A DNA stretch of 64,000 nucleotides, from assembly GCA_013339765.2 (NCBI GenBank), contig CM023449.1, forward strand, positions 39,278,387-39,342,386, given 5' to 3'. Origin of the DNA: Haemaphysalis longicornis. Lineage: Eukaryota > Arthropoda > Arachnida > Ixodida > Ixodidae. The notes beneath the pieces were generated by a model that saw only the letters and a program-made list of their open reading frames with translations, had not been told where the DNA came from and ran no database searches. The position numbers and the translations under genes are program-made. This document shows positions 22,346 through 34,325 of the stretch, piece by piece; the first letter of the stretch is position 1, and the number at the start of each line of letters is the position of its first letter.

Positions 22346-24238
22346 CATTTCCTGCCAATCGTTTGCGATAAAGTTGGCTTTGCTGCAGCGCGTTTTTCGC
22401 CACTCAGAAAGCAAAAATGCAATAAATCTAGCCATATACTTCATCACTGTAAAACCGTGACTTCCGTAAACTGCCAAGCTATCGGAAAACTTTGATGAAG
22501 CAGGGTACAGCAAATAGAGTACAACAATCTTCCTAAAAGATGGAGGTTCGACCAGGTTCATAGAAATCCCTAATTGGGGCAGTCAAACGTTAATGGAGCA
22601 TAATTGTTTATTAAATGGGATGACGTGAGGCTTTGTTCTTGTTCGCTCGTAAGAAATCCAACGCAAGAAAAAACAAAATTTTGTTGTTACGTACTCGGCA
22701 AGTGGGGAACGTATACGGACGAAGGTTTCTTATGTTTCTTGGTATATAAACATGCCTATTTATAGAGATGTATCCTTAATTTCAAGTTTAGCTGCCATTT
22801 CGAAGGAGTCGAGGTGAACACAAAACCCGATGACACGTGCGCACAAAATGCGCTCCTCACGTTTTTGGGGGAGGAGTATACACAGCATTGTTCCCACAGA
22901 GACAGCGACAGCGCCGTGTGCTTTTCCTCTTCCGCTTTTGCTTACTCCACGCACAGAAGCTGAGGAGGATGCGCTACTGTTGAAAAGCCCTGCGTGGGCC
23001 AGTCCTCAACACCGCATCTTGGGTCTTCCACTTCTCATAAGGTGCTCAGCTTGAGACCAGCAACGTTATTGCGGCACGCGGATAACCGCCTTTGTTATCA
23101 CTGCTTTTAAAAGCTGGCAACTAGACACTTTTGACTTTCCCTAGGAGCGTGAGGAAGATGGATGTGTTGACATTCTTGTCGGCAACGTCCTTGCAAACAG
23201 ACACACAACCCCTCGCAGGTTCTCGGACACCGCCAAGCAAACGCGCACAGGCCGGTACATCTGGTTTCAATTACCGCCATCCGTCCAACCACAAAAGCGT
23301 CCGTCGCGAAAGGCCGGATTAACGCAGCTTCCACACAACCAATAAAAAGTAGGACAAAAGCAAGCAAAGCGGTCGCTAACCCAAACAGCACCAATAAGTA
23401 AGGTCTTTCCCGCGCCTTTCGCCAGGAGTGGCGCGGGGAAGGATTATTACTGCTTTGTTACGTCTTCCCGCTTAAAGTGCTTTGTGCCTCCGCAGCTTCG
23501 CTCGACCGCACAAAGCCGCCAGCACGCGCCTTACGTGCGCCCTGCAGGAGAAGCACTGTCCCCTGGGCGAACATTGCACCTGTGCTCTTCAAATGAGGGT
23601 CCCCCGCGGAGCAGCGGAACTGTATGCCCTCCTACGCTTTTCTTCCCACGTCTATCCCCGTCTTCCCCACCCTGAACGAAAGGTAGGCTTCTGTGACCAC
23701 CGGGCAGTGCGTCTTGCTGGTGGCCTTGGTCCTTCCCTGTGTCGTACATCCGGTTGAAGGGGGTAACGACCCTTATACACGAGAGAGCACGCGTCAACGG
23801 CCTTTTAATCCGTAAAACCTCACCGAAAGGCGCGCTGCTGAAGCCACCGCGAGCACAACCGACGTTCGCAGAGCCGTCGTGGATCACAACAGGAGGTGCT
23901 TATGTCACAAAAGTCAAACCTTCAAACAGTGCACTGTCATGAGCTACGAAGTGGGCGCGTTTTATACGACTTGGGCCGGACACATGTCCGTCTTTGCAGC
24001 CGGTTTTCGGCGCCGGTAAACGTTCCGGAAACCGCTCCCCGCCGCCGTTTGGTGGAATTGGAGACACATGGTGCGCGGGTGCCGTCGACGCGTCGGGCCG
24101 CTCAGCTCCGCCTCGTTCCGTGGTGCGTGCATGCAGCCTTTGGCAGCCCGCACAGGGGCCGCATTGACGCTTGACGGAGTTCTCCTGGGTGCCCCGCGAT
24201 GCTCGTGATTTCCTCTCGTAGTTGGTTTAAGTAATTCG
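22346..24238. other. No supported gene; one Cys-rich frame noted
   Basis: A minus frame (23107-23394) has a hydrophobic start and closely spaced cysteines but lacks an in-frame ATG. Other frames are shadows. No repeats were recognised. Confidence 0.35.
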
Positions 24239-24281
24239 GGCCAATTATATCCATTAATAGCGTAAATAGATATAATTGGCC
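24239..24281. repeat. Perfect hairpin, 13 bp stem
   Basis: GGCCAATTATATC at 24239-24251 is reverse-complemented at 24269-24281, with a 17-nt AT-rich loop. It may be a MITE scar. Confidence 0.7.
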
Positions 24282-26744
24282 ACGCGGAAGTTTTCAGAAA
24301 CTAAAATGTACTACAAAAATAGAAAAAAATACATAATCACAACAGTGAACTTTCTAAAACTATGTCTTACATCTGCTCGAAAACGAAGACGTAACTTTAA
24401 AAAGCCGACAAAAGAACGTTGAAATTACGAAAAAAAAATTGCGGAGACGAGCCAGTCATGTAACGCCCTGCAGTTCCGCAACAATGCATAACTGGCGGAA
24501 GTAACGCATTTAATCGTTGTAATAGCGTAATGAAGGTAAATGGTAAAATACAATATCCCCCCCCAAATAAACAATATAACCATTTCGCAAAAATGAGGAC
24601 GAAATTAAAAAAATGCATCTTATACATGTCCTCTGAAAAACGAAAACTCAACTAAAATAGCCCATAAAAAGAACAACACGAATAAATAATCGCGCAAACG
24701 GACGAAACCAGCACTATGCCTGTCATCTGCGGAAAAACACACTATTGGTCAAGTGCTTAATCAATATAATGGTGCAGTTTAGATCATAGTCGAAAAGAAA
24801 CAAAATAAAAATCAAAATAAAATACCCCAACGTATTAGGCTACTCATAGCCAAATCTGTCTCTAAAAAACTCAATGAATACTAGCGGCGTAAGAATGCTA
24901 CGCATTATTGACAATTATGTGGATTTCTGCAAATGCTTTTCTCATTCAATGTGGCAAGAATATGGTTTCGATGGTTGTTCTGTTCACATGAACTTTAGTA
25001 AAACCACCGAATCAACCACGGTAAAGGAAACCTTCGCTGACTACACGGAGAAAAAAAAAAACACTGCAATGCCGACACTTCTCAGAGATGTTGCTCTTAA
25101 TTTTACTTTATGCAGCGTGGTATTTTGCAGTTAAGGCAAGCGAAAGCGATACGCAGTTGTTTTTTGACCCCATATATTTGGTTCTGCTAGTACCAGAGAC
25201 ATCAGCAGATCGTTTTCGACGATGCGAGCCGCCGTTGCTCGTGGCTGCGGTGTAGGAGAAAGCCACCTCGCTAAATCCAGGAGCGCAGGCTCCACTTTGA
25301 AACCCGCGCGAAACGTCATGAATGACGCTTCCGCGCCTCGTGCTGTTATTGGCTGCCGCCCCCGGCCAGTTAATTGTCCACCACACGTTTGACGCGTGGC
25401 AGCGGCGGAAAATATCTAGCAGGTTTGACGCATGCGGAGAGCCGGTTTTGGGTGCCAGGCGGGGGCCGTTCCGGCTACCGGAACGGGGAATCGCGTGCAC
25501 AGACGCGTCCCTCTCCGCCCATGTGTCCCCCGCTTATTCAGAAAAGCTGCTCCGTCTTGCCTTTAATCCCCTCACATTCCCACCGGGTTAGGGAAAAAGA
25601 CTCCTTTTTACTTCTTTACTTTACTTTTTTTGGCAAGCTAAAGCGCTACGCACGTGAAGCGATTTGGGGAGCGACGCGAGAGGTATGCTTTCCCACTTGC
25701 GAATCGCGTGTGTTGCGAGACGGCCCGCAATGCCTGTCGGGCGGTGAAACCGTGTTCCCGCCTTTATCTATTAACTTGTTTATTTAAAACACCATCATAA
25801 CCTAACAGGCACGAGAGAGGGGACAGTTGAAAACACAATCAGCCCACAATGTCAAACAGCTCCAGAAGAAACGCGTCCACCAGGGCAAAAGAAATGACCG
25901 GTACAGTGGTACAGTGGAGGGTCCACACAACAACAACACAAAAACTACTCGCAATCCAACACTAAAAAAATGAAAAAATACGCTAAATAAGTAACACTGA
26001 ACACACGAAGGAAAAGAAAGATTACGCAACGTCAGCATCCACGCAGGGCGGAGTCTTCTATAGACACCATTATACAACATGCCCGAAGAATGACACAGCG
26101 GGAACGCAAAGAATTAAAAAAATTCAATCGTGCGCAATCGTGACAAGCAATCGTGACAAGAAAGAACGAAAGAAAAACAGTGCTTGAAAAGAAAAAAACA
26201 CAACCTCAGAATTCATGCTGTGATGCGCTTTTTACAAATACAATGCAACGACGATGCGACTGCTTGTAGCGTTGTTGTTGCCGTTCTTACTTCGCGGCTC
26301 CAACAAACATTTCCGCTCAAAAGAAAGTATACAGTTAAACGTGGGATGTATCGAAGTTGACAAAAGTTCGCAATTTTTTGTCACATGTAGGTTTTGTTAC
26401 ATGCAGGTTTCCAGTTGAGAATCGTGGGAATGAAGCAGAAACGAAGCCACAATGCTAAACATCACTGAAAGTGAACTAGGTGTGTTTTTCATTAAGAGTG
26501 GCCTGGCAAGGGTAGTGTGAGATGGGGTCTACAATCCCCCTCCCAAAGAAATCACTGATCATCTATCTCCAACAAGTCATCTCTAACGACTGAGTGATCA
26601 CCTCCCCCTCCTCCCTTCTTCCCCTACCCCAACTACGGCCATGTGGCCTCCCCCATGTTAATAAATTTCATTCATTAATTCATTCACTAAATTCACAGTA
26701 CGTCTGAAGGTGAATTCAGACGTGCGTTATAATCACAGACAAGT
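24282..26744. other. No gene seen
   Basis: AT-rich first half. A 9-bp hairpin (CCGTTCCGG, loop CTA) is near 25468-25488. 26640-26690 ends in AATAAATTTCATTCATT, which looks like a LINE-style (CATT)n tail on the plus strand, but no coding part was found upstream. Confidence 0.35.
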
Positions 26745-26768
26745 GGGGGGGGGGGGGGGGGGGGGGGG
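26745..26768 (+). repeat. G24 homopolymer
   Basis: Twenty-four consecutive G residues, capable of quadruplex formation on this strand and a likely sequencing trouble spot. Confidence 0.95.
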
Positions 26769-28473
26769 CGTCGTTAGCGTGTCAGTTGCTCCCGCGGAAG
26801 CCGCGCTAATCCTCGATAAATGCTTCTGCTGCCGTTTCTAACTTGCCTTGCACCTTTGGAAGGCCATAGATCCGGACCAAATAACGTGTCCGAATTATTC
26901 CTTGCCAATAATAAAGGGAGCAGAATTTGTCTCCTTGCCCTTGGGATTTCATAGCCGTCAGATAAGTGTGATTACTTACTTGTTTTTTGTTCACGATTTA
27001 TGAATATTGATTTCTTATTTTTTTTAGAACTACGGAAGCTATCGCAGTACCGTTCCGAAACCTGCCAGGTCAGCGGTTCTCAGCCATCACCGTGACACTC
27101 TAAGATGAGATATGTTGTGATAGGTGTCATAACTTCAAACAATTTACCCTTTCACCTGAAGTTGCCCGCGCACCCTTTGCCAAGCCCGCCTCCTGTGTCT
27201 TATGTTTTCCCGCAAAACTGCCGTGTTTCGCGAAAAAGCAGAGTTTAGAGCACGCGCTACACGGGGAAGTCAAACGTAAGCACGTGTCATGCGGCAAAGC
27301 CACAACTTTCGCGTTGGCGGCAAGGTTTGGCAAAACAGAGAAAAAGTAAGGGACTCGCGCACCCCCGGAGATACCACACTAACCCCGCGGAGCCCGCGGA
27401 CTTCCATTTGCGAACCAGTGCATTACGTTATAACAGCAAGCGTGGTTGCGGGCCATCGCTAAAGGGAAACGAATCAGTGGCTTTCTTTTCTTTTGGAGTG
27501 ATTGTGCGTGTGTGTGCTTTGCGATATGCTAACAACGCAGTGCACTTAACGCGCGTTCACGTGAACTAGGCCGACACGACGGCGACGACGAACGCCGACG
27601 AGTCGCCAAACATACGGGCCCCGAGAATAGGGGACCGCCCCATCGGCCGCCTTGATGGTGACCCCTCTATGGGCTCAAATAAAGTTCAACCAAGTGGCCA
27701 AACCATCGGCCAACTGCCGAGTTGCTGCAGAGCGCGTTGTCCCACTACGCCGACGGCGCCACAGACACGTCGGCCGATGGAAAGTCGCCGTAGTGTGACT
27801 GACTCGCCGACCGAAGACGCCAACAAAACAGGTCGCCCGACCGGTCGCCGGACGCGTCGTCGGGAATCGACCGAGAAGCGAAAACTGCTCCCCGACAACA
27901 TTCGTGCCGCAATAAATGCGGCTCTATTTTGATAGTTTCTGGAGTGTAGTAAACTCAGTAACGTCCATGTAGCCCATACAACTGAACACTAGCGGTGATG
28001 CAATCCGTATTTTGGCTTTCGACGCTTCGGCCGTGCTCTTCGGCGACGCCGCTACCCCGTATACAGCTGCTAACTGCAAATGCGTGTGCGATCGGCTCGC
28101 CTGTAGAAAATGTAAGGTCAGTTTCGTGCAGAAGAAGAGTTACGTAGGGTAATTTGGGTAACAAGGGATCAATATCGGCCAAGGTTTTTCACGTGAAACG
28201 TAAAACCAAAGTACGGCAAGCACTATCCCCGCAGTGGGAAATCGCAGTCGCAGCCGCGCACACACATTTTTGCCAGCGCTTTCGCGAAGCAGCGGAGTTG
28301 ATGGCGATAAGCTATTGTGGGGGCTTCCGGGAACCTTTCTGTGCAAGCGTTATTTAAGAAATTTCAGTTTACCAGCCAGGAATTCTGTAAACCAACTAGT
28401 ACACACCGACGTACGACGCGGAAGGATGGGCCTCCATCTATTACCCAGCGTATTTCGCAGCGGGTCAGCGCTT
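26769..28473. other. No supported gene; CCGAC-rich stretch
   Basis: 27560-27900 is rich in CCGACG, GTCGG and CGGCCGATGG words similar to those at 30250-30450, suggesting relatives of one short element. No TIR pair was delimited. Confidence 0.35.
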
Positions 28474-28546
28474 GGGCGGTGGCGCAGTGCTCTCGCGCGT
28501 CGCACCCATTGCGCTCAACGTTGCGGGTTCAGTTCCCGGCGGGGTC
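28474..28546 (+). ncRNA. tRNA-like SINE head
   Basis: An A-box-like GGTGGCGCAGTGCTCTCG is followed after about 30 nt by a B-box-like GGGTTCAGTTCCCGG. The stretch runs straight into a GT microsatellite. No cloverleaf was verified. It is probably a SINE fragment rather than a tRNA gene. Confidence 0.5.
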
Positions 28547-28554
28547 AGTTTCTG

Positions 28555-28573
28555 TTTGTGCGTGCGTGCGTGC

Positions 28574-28632
<59 letters not shown>
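28555..28632. repeat. (TGCG)n/(TG)n microsatellite
   Basis: GTGC units grade into a pure GT run. Frames across it on both strands are artefacts. Confidence 0.95.
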
Positions 28633-28634
<2 letters not shown>

Positions 28635-28758
28635 CGGTTTTTTTAAGGGGTATGGTTTGCGTATCTAATTTGTGAATCGCGTGATTTTGAAAAGCAACTA
28701 CTTTTGCAACGCAAAATTTCCTTCGAACAGCGAGTGGCGTTTGAGCCACAACAATTAA

Positions 28759-29903
28759 TAGAGAGTTTTTGTATAGCGTTTTGTGCCTTTGCGTACGTTC
28801 AACGTTAAAATTTTGCGGCACGCTACGTCGGCACCGCACGGGGAGTTTTAGTACTACGTTTCGTCAGTTTTGCTTTGCGGGCCGCTAACGCTTATGGCGC
28901 CATCTGTCGAACCTAGTATTAACTGAATGCGAAGCTGCACTCATCTGGCCGAAGAAGCAGTGAGCACCCAGAATTTCGCACGACTACCCAACCAGCGGAA
29001 TCAAAAGCCTTCCCCTTGGTATTGAATGCAGAACGTGCACAACATGATAGATATATTCTTCTACAAAAGCACACTCTATAGCGGAAGCACTGAAGCCCCG
29101 ATGTTACTTAGTTATGACGATCGCATACAACGCGCAGAACCAAAGGGCTAAGTTTCACGTATACATTTTATTCGTCTCGAAAACAATCCAGAAATCCGTT
29201 TCGAACACACGCGACGTAACGACTGCACTGCGAGGCGGAGGCACAAAAATAAAACGCGGTCTTTTGCCTCCAGCCCGTCGTAATCATCGCACTCACTTTA
29301 CGCGATTTGCGGGGTCGACCAGCATGTCACTTCACTCTGGCGCAAACCCAGAAGGCTTAACAGTGGCACGAGTACGTGTGAACGCACGAGTCGCCGCTAG
29401 TACGAGTACGCACGAGTCGCCGCTAGTGATTACTAATTTCGAACGTAGCAAGCACATTTCACCCACAGGAGCGCATCGTCGCCTTCACCGTGAAGCGAAC
29501 TCGTCAACAGCACACACACAGCATCCGACGCCAGCCTGCAGGAGCTTTGTTCGGGTAGTCAGCGATGCCACGTTTTTCGCTCACCACGATAGCAAAGTAC
29601 AAACAACCGGAGCTATTTGAGGATGCAGGAGCAAAAAACTTCTATAAGACGCAAACTGCTGCACACAGATGAAAGAAAACGTTTACGTGCTCCGCTCCAC
29701 CTGCCACCATGTTGTAAACACAGGGACACGCAAGGGCGGTATCGTACGCACGCTATTTTGCTGAAATAGCGCTCGCTCGCTTTACGGTCGCTAAACGCAA
29801 AACCAACTTTGGGTGCTGCGCATGCGCAGTTCCACCGACGCGAGGGAATAGCGAGCGGTAACACTTTGCGTAAGGCTGAAAACGCTATACTAAAACTCTC
29901 TAA
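28759..29903. mobile_element. Inverted-repeat-bounded segment (candidate DNA element)
   Basis: TAGAGAGTTTTTGTATAGCG at the left is matched at the right (about 29880-29903) by the reverse complement of TAGAGAGTTTTAGTATAGCG, followed inward on both sides by TTTT and TTGCG/TTACGC words. The enclosed 1.1 kb contains copy B of the dispersed repeat. No transposase motif is visible. Two solo MITEs in opposite orientation would look the same. Confidence 0.45.
28840..29235. repeat. Dispersed repeat, copy B
   Basis: Collinear with 2440-2745. It has extra segments in the middle, including a longer stretch between ATATTCTTCTACA and CGGAAGCA. Confidence 0.65.
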
Positions 29904-30318
29904 TTTCCCTTTTCTTAATCGCACCGTGTTTCTCGAAAATGCGGTACCATGGTGCAAAGTAAGGCCTTCTCCATTAGAGGAGGTTAAATTTCTGCTGACG
30001 TACGCACTAATTTATATGCATATTTTACGTGCTACAGAGGTCTTTACGCCGGGGGTTAACATCCATATTATTACTGCCGGGGCAGCAGCGCACAGCTCTT
30101 TTTTTCTTTGCCCGTGATCTAACAAGAAGTTGAGGGGTACATACAGTACAAGCAGCGCACACGCCAGTACGCACGAATGGCTTCATTCGTGCTGCGGCGA
30201 CACGATACTCCAAGTTTGACTAGAGAAAGAAGAGATCCCCTGCGGAGTCGGCCGTCGCGGGGCCGTCGGTGTGGTGTGACAAGCGCGTCGGTCGACATCG
30301 CGCAGACACCGACGCCTC

Positions 30319-31257
30319 GCCGATTTCTCGCCGACGCCGACGGTTGGGCAACGGTCAGCGTCGGCGCGGTGTGACATGGCTGCCGACAGCTCGCCGACAC
30401 GGTGTTGGCCGACCAAATCGGCCGATGGTCGGGCTAGTGTGACCGCGCCTTTACGCGGCATGAGGTGGTGATGCATTACGTGTTATCGTAAATTTGCTAT
30501 CAGCCTGATAATGCACTGCGTTGTGGCGCAACTGTCAGCGCAATTAGATGTGGCTCTTCTTGCGTTGTTACCGGGCGTGTTTCTTTCACGTTTTAACAAA
30601 CGAAATAGCTCGTACATTTCAAGAAACAAACACGTACACACGTGAACAATGTAGTACCTTGCCCCACCTTGAGGGAAAGCCATTGCGTAACGGCCGCCAT
30701 ATGAGTAAGACGAAATCTTGAGCCACCCGTTCTAGTGGCTCAGTGACTAAGGCGTTGTGGTGCGGAGCCCGAAGGCACCGGTTCGATTCCGACTGGGGTG
30801 ACCGCTTTCGAGATAGAAGCGAAAAGAAGAAAAAAAAAATGAAGGGAGCTCACACTAACGCGTAATGTCCGTGTCACACGGGCACTTTCAATCGCGATTG
30901 AGCCGATCGAGATCGAGATGAATCCGGACCGGCGCTGCTACACGGCAGATTCCATCTCGATAGAGCCCGATCCAGCACTTCTTTGTCGTGGTGCACTTAG
31001 CACGTGTCTTGTATGGGCACTTTGCGCTTACGCTGATTGTTGTTGCAGCCAACAACATCGTAATGACGCCCGGACGAGTAGATTCTTTACGCCGAAAGTA
31101 AAGGCAATGACGGCAACTTGCCAGAATTAAGCATCAATTGGTGATAAAAAGTCAGGCGTCCTGCTGGCGCGGCGAACCGTAGCCTCACAGGCAACCCCCC
31201 CCCCCCCGTCAGGACAAAGCGTGCGTAGGCAGGAACGCCACCTTAGCGGGTTGAGAC
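30319..31257. repeat. ~940 bp direct repeat, copy 1
   Basis: The copy begins GCCGATTTCTCG and ends GGGTTGAGAC. It is near-identical to 33285-34224, with scattered substitutions, small indels and a shorter poly-C run (about 13 C). It contains a tRNA-like SINE head and a (GTGTCACACGGGCAC)-type element end. A minus frame of 66 codons (30483-30683) is preserved with one change in copy 2, expected from recent duplication rather than proof of coding. Confidence 0.9.
30724..30805 (+). ncRNA. tRNA-like SINE head (copy 1)
   Basis: The A-box-like sequence is AGTGGCTCAGTGACTAAGG and the B-box is a perfect GGTTCGATTCC. An A-rich tract follows 35 nt later. These are Pol III internal promoter elements, as in tRNA-derived SINEs. 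Confidence 0.65.
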
Positions 31258-32027
31258 AACACCACCTATACTCAAGTCGTCTGTCAGACAAGGTTGCCCC
31301 CTGTCACCATTGCTGTTTGCATTGTACCTCGAGCCTCTTTGTCTCAGTATTCAGCAGAGTCAAAGAGTAAAAGGTTTTTGCTTACAATCGTGCGAAGTTA
31401 AGGTGCTTGCTTATGCAGATGATATAGCGTATTTTTGTGCTGACAAAAGGAGTGTCCAGGAAGCCCTTACAGTGACTAAGCAGTTCTGCGATGTGTCTGG
31501 AGCGGATGTTAATATGGAAAAAACTAAGGGATTTTGGATCGGACAATGGGGAACAAAACCATCTACATTCGCTGGTATTATTTGGGATAGCGCCCCACTT
31601 CAGTACCCTCGGCGTGCCGTTACATCAAATACGGAACACAGGGCCTCATTGGTCATCAGCGCTCACGCAAGTTAAGCGCGCATCGCAGGCATGGAATGGG
31701 CGAGACCTCTCTGTGTTTGCACGTGCAAGAGTGTGTAACGTCTTCCTTGCCACAAAGCTCCTTTATGTGCTTCAAGTGCTTCACTGTGCGCGAGCAAAAG
31801 TTCAGGCCCTACATAGAGTTTTTGCAACATTTGTGTGGGGCTCTCAATGGGACCCTATGCGCAGGGACAACTTGTTTCTTCCTTTAAAGGCAGGGGGTGT
31901 GGGGCTCATGCATTTGTTTGTGCACCAACTTGTGTCTCGTTTTTCTTCTACAAATTGGTTGATCACCACTTTTACTGACTGTACTTCAGCAGCGCATAAG
32001 TTTCCATTTGCCTTTTTTGCTTGTATG
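31258..32027 (+). pseudogene. LINE ORF2 reverse-transcriptase fragment, 5' part
   Basis: The frame opens without a start at the end of repeat copy 1 and reads through VRQGCPLSPLLFALYLEPL (the QG.PLSP block 4 of non-LTR RTs) and LAYADDIAYF (the catalytic YADD box, near 31415). A frameshift near 31605 moves the frame, after which it continues with LGVPL, then ARARVCNVFLATKLLYV, FVWGSQWDPMRRD and LPLKAGGVGLMHL, typical of the thumb/connector that follows RT in tick LINEs. The frame reaches FAFFACM, where a small LTR element is inserted. The N-terminal half of RT and the endonuclease are absent. It is dead as a gene but easily recognisable. The clade is uncertain (CR1/Jockey group style). Confidence 0.85.
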
Positions 32028-32152
32028 TGTTGGAAGGAATGCCTGCCCAGCACCACGCGCATGACGTCAAGGTCATGGCGGCGAGGCGCGGGCGTGAGAG
32101 CTTTATTCTCTTCACTATGCTACACGTGCGGGGTGTAGCAGATTGTCCCACA
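32028..32152 (-). repeat. TRIM 3' LTR
   Basis: 125 bp, TG..CA ends. It differs from the other LTR by a handful of substitutions and about 10 bp of indels clustered near the GTCAAGGTCATGGC region. Confidence 0.88.
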
Positions 32153-33047
32153 TCCTCCCCTTTTCAAGGAAGGTTACAGCTTGTAGTCCGATGGAGCCGC
32201 CTCTCTGGACCGGCTCGCTGCTGTACGGTTCCAGCTCGGTCGGATCTACCGCAGCGATGGTATGGACTTGGGGTCGATCCGCTTTTCGTCCGTGTCGCCC
32301 TGGTGAAAGCTGTCGCCTCCGCTCGCGTCTCGTTGCTTTTTCTGCGAGCGTCCCCTCGCTTCTGCTTCTTGGCCGTCGCTGTGGGGTCCGGCAGGAGAAC
32401 CTCGGTCGATGCGGACAGCGACTCGTTGCTCGGGGGTGTAGTCTGAAAACTGCCTCATACGCGATGGTCTGTGCTGCTGCTCTGATGGTCTGGCTGCTGC
32501 CGCTATGGATGCTCTCGCACGGCGGCACGGGCCTCTTCACTATTTTCCAGCATCGTCTCCGTATCCGCCGGGGGTGGCCGCTCTAGCGCGCTGTGTGGTT
32601 CGAAAAGAACTCACCGTCAGGAGCCAGGAGACCGAAGGTTCGAGCAGCGATTCACCCCTGTTGGCGAAATTGTACCACGGCTCGCTCGTCTACCCGCGAG
32701 GGTGCCGCGGGCCGTCCTGTCAGCAGGGCTGCCACGCGGATGGTGCGGGCACTGCGCCGGTTGTGGCACGGAAGCTGCCGGGGGAGGTTGCGGAAATTTC
32801 CAGCGCTCGGGCGTTGCTACGGTGAGAAGGTGAACGGGTCAGGTGCCGTGATCTGGAACGAGGCAGCGCTGCCGTTCTTGTTGGCCATCGAGGGGTGAGT
32901 CGCTCGCGAAGGGTCGCAACGCAGGTCTGTAGTCGAGGGAAGGCCCGTAGACGAGGCAGAAAGCGGCTTCAGAACGAGGGTTGGTTGGGGTGCTGACGTG
33001 TCGTTCAGGCGGAGAGCAGCGGTCAGCACATCCCGCTTCTGACACCA

Positions 33048-33162
33048 TGTTGGAAGGAATGCCTGCCCGGCACCACGCGCATGACGCAGGTCATGGCGCG
33101 AGGCGTGAGAGCTTTATTCTCTTCACTATGCTACACGTGCGGGTGTAGCAGATTGTCCCACA
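33048..33162 (-). repeat. TRIM 5' LTR
   Basis: 115 bp copy, preceding the primer binding site on the minus strand. The LTR pair is similar enough to suggest a fairly young insertion once the indels are discounted. Confidence 0.88.
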
Positions 33163-33284
33163 GTATGTACGGGCGAGGTCATACGAAGCCTCCATGGGGA
33201 TTTCTCAAAGAGGTCGTGGAGTCATTTAACTTTCTTACCGCGCGGTTCCTTGGTATGTGTGACAAGGGATGGGCAAGGAAAACT
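33163..33284 (+). pseudogene. LINE ORF2 fragment, 3' part after TRIM
   Basis: Removing the TRIM and one GTATG copy lets the frame run from FACM into MYGRGHTKPPWGFL and FLTARF. It ends abruptly at GCCGATTTCTCG, where repeat copy 2 starts, so the LINE is truncated at both ends by the same repeat. Confidence 0.8.
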
Positions 33285-34224
33285 GCCGATTTCTCGCCGA
33301 CGCCGACGGTTGGGCAACGGTCAGCGTCCCCGTGTGACATTTGCGCCGACAGCTCGCCGACACGGTGTTGGCCGACTAAATCGGCCGATGGTCGGGCTAG
33401 TGTGACCGCGCCTTTACGCGGCATGAGGTGGTGATGCATTACGTGTTATCGTAAATTTGCTATCAGCCTGATAATGCACTGCGTTGTGGCGCAACTGTCA
33501 GCGCAATTAGATGTGGCTCTTCTTGCGTTGTTACCGGGCGTGTTTCTTTCACGTTTTAACAAACGAAATAGCTCGTACATTTCAAGAAACAAACACGTAC
33601 ACACGTGAACAATGTAGCACCTTGCCCCACCTTGAGGGAAAGCCATTGCGTAACGGCCGCCATATGAGTAAGACGAAATCTTGAGCCACCCGTTCTAGTG
33701 GCTCAGTGACTAAGGCGTTGTGGTGCGGAGCCCGAAGGCACCGTTCGATTCCGACTGGGGTGACCGCTTTCGAGATAGAAGCGAAAAGAGAAAAAAAAAA
33801 TGAAGGGAGCTCACACTAACGCGTAATGACCGTGTCTCACGGGCACTTTCAATCGCGATTGAGTCGATCGAGATCGAGCTGAATCCGGACCGGCGCTGCT
33901 ACACGGCAGATTCCATCTCGATAGAGCCCGATCCAGCCCTTCTTTGTCGTGGTGCACTTTGCACGTGTCTTGTATGAGCACTTGCGCTTACGCTAATTGT
34001 TGTTGCAGCCAACAACATCGTAATGACGCCCGGACGAGTAGATTCTTTACGCCGAAAGTAAAGGCAATGACGGCAACTTGCCAGAATTAAGCATCAATTG
34101 GTGATAAAAAGTCAGGCGTCCTGCTGGCGCGGCGAACCAGCCTCACAGGCACCCCCCCCCCCCCCCCCCCTCTCAGGACAAAGCGTGCGTTTTGGCCAGG
34201 AACGCCACCTTAGCGGGTTGAGAC
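33285..34224. repeat. ~940 bp direct repeat, copy 2
   Basis: The partner of 30319-31257. It has a longer poly-C run (about 20 C), a missing G in the SINE B-box and a few missing bases elsewhere. Sequence beyond both borders is unrelated to the borders of copy 1. Confidence 0.9.
33688..33768 (+). ncRNA. tRNA-like SINE head (copy 2)
   Basis: Same as the copy 1 head, but the B-box reads CCGTTCGATTCC because one G is lost. Confidence 0.6.
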
Positions 34225-34325
34225 TAACTATACTGTTTGTACATCAAGTGCAACGCTGTGAAGGCCACACAAGTAGCGTCACACAAGTAGTCTGCGAAGA
34301 AAGGAGGTGTATCGCTCCGCGCTGT

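Larger units (their letters stand above)
32028..33162 (-). mobile_element. Small non-autonomous LTR retrotransposon (TRIM)
   Basis: On the minus strand the element reads 5' LTR (33162 to 33048), primer binding site TGGTGTCAGAAGCGGGA directly after the LTR (33047-33031), ~895 bp interior, polypurine tract AAAAGGGGAGGA abutting the 3' LTR, and 3' LTR (32152 to 32028). LTRs are 115 and 125 bp, start TGTGGG and end CCAACA, and carry AATAAA. GTATG flanks both sides (32023-32027 and 33163-33167), the expected 5-bp target duplication. The interior has no pol. A frame starting near 33029 (minus) ends in a PDPFTFS-like stretch that resembles the start of some gag proteins and then stops. Mobility would need enzymes supplied from elsewhere. 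Confidence 0.9.

Noticed and set aside
28140..28182. LLLHETDLT peptide as a LINE endonuclease motif
   Set aside because: Similarity to the QET block is only a few residues and no second endonuclease motif follows in any frame.
30483..30683. 66-codon minus frame conserved in both copies of the 940 bp repeat
   Set aside because: Conservation is explained by the recent duplication; one difference in 66 codons gives no selection signal.
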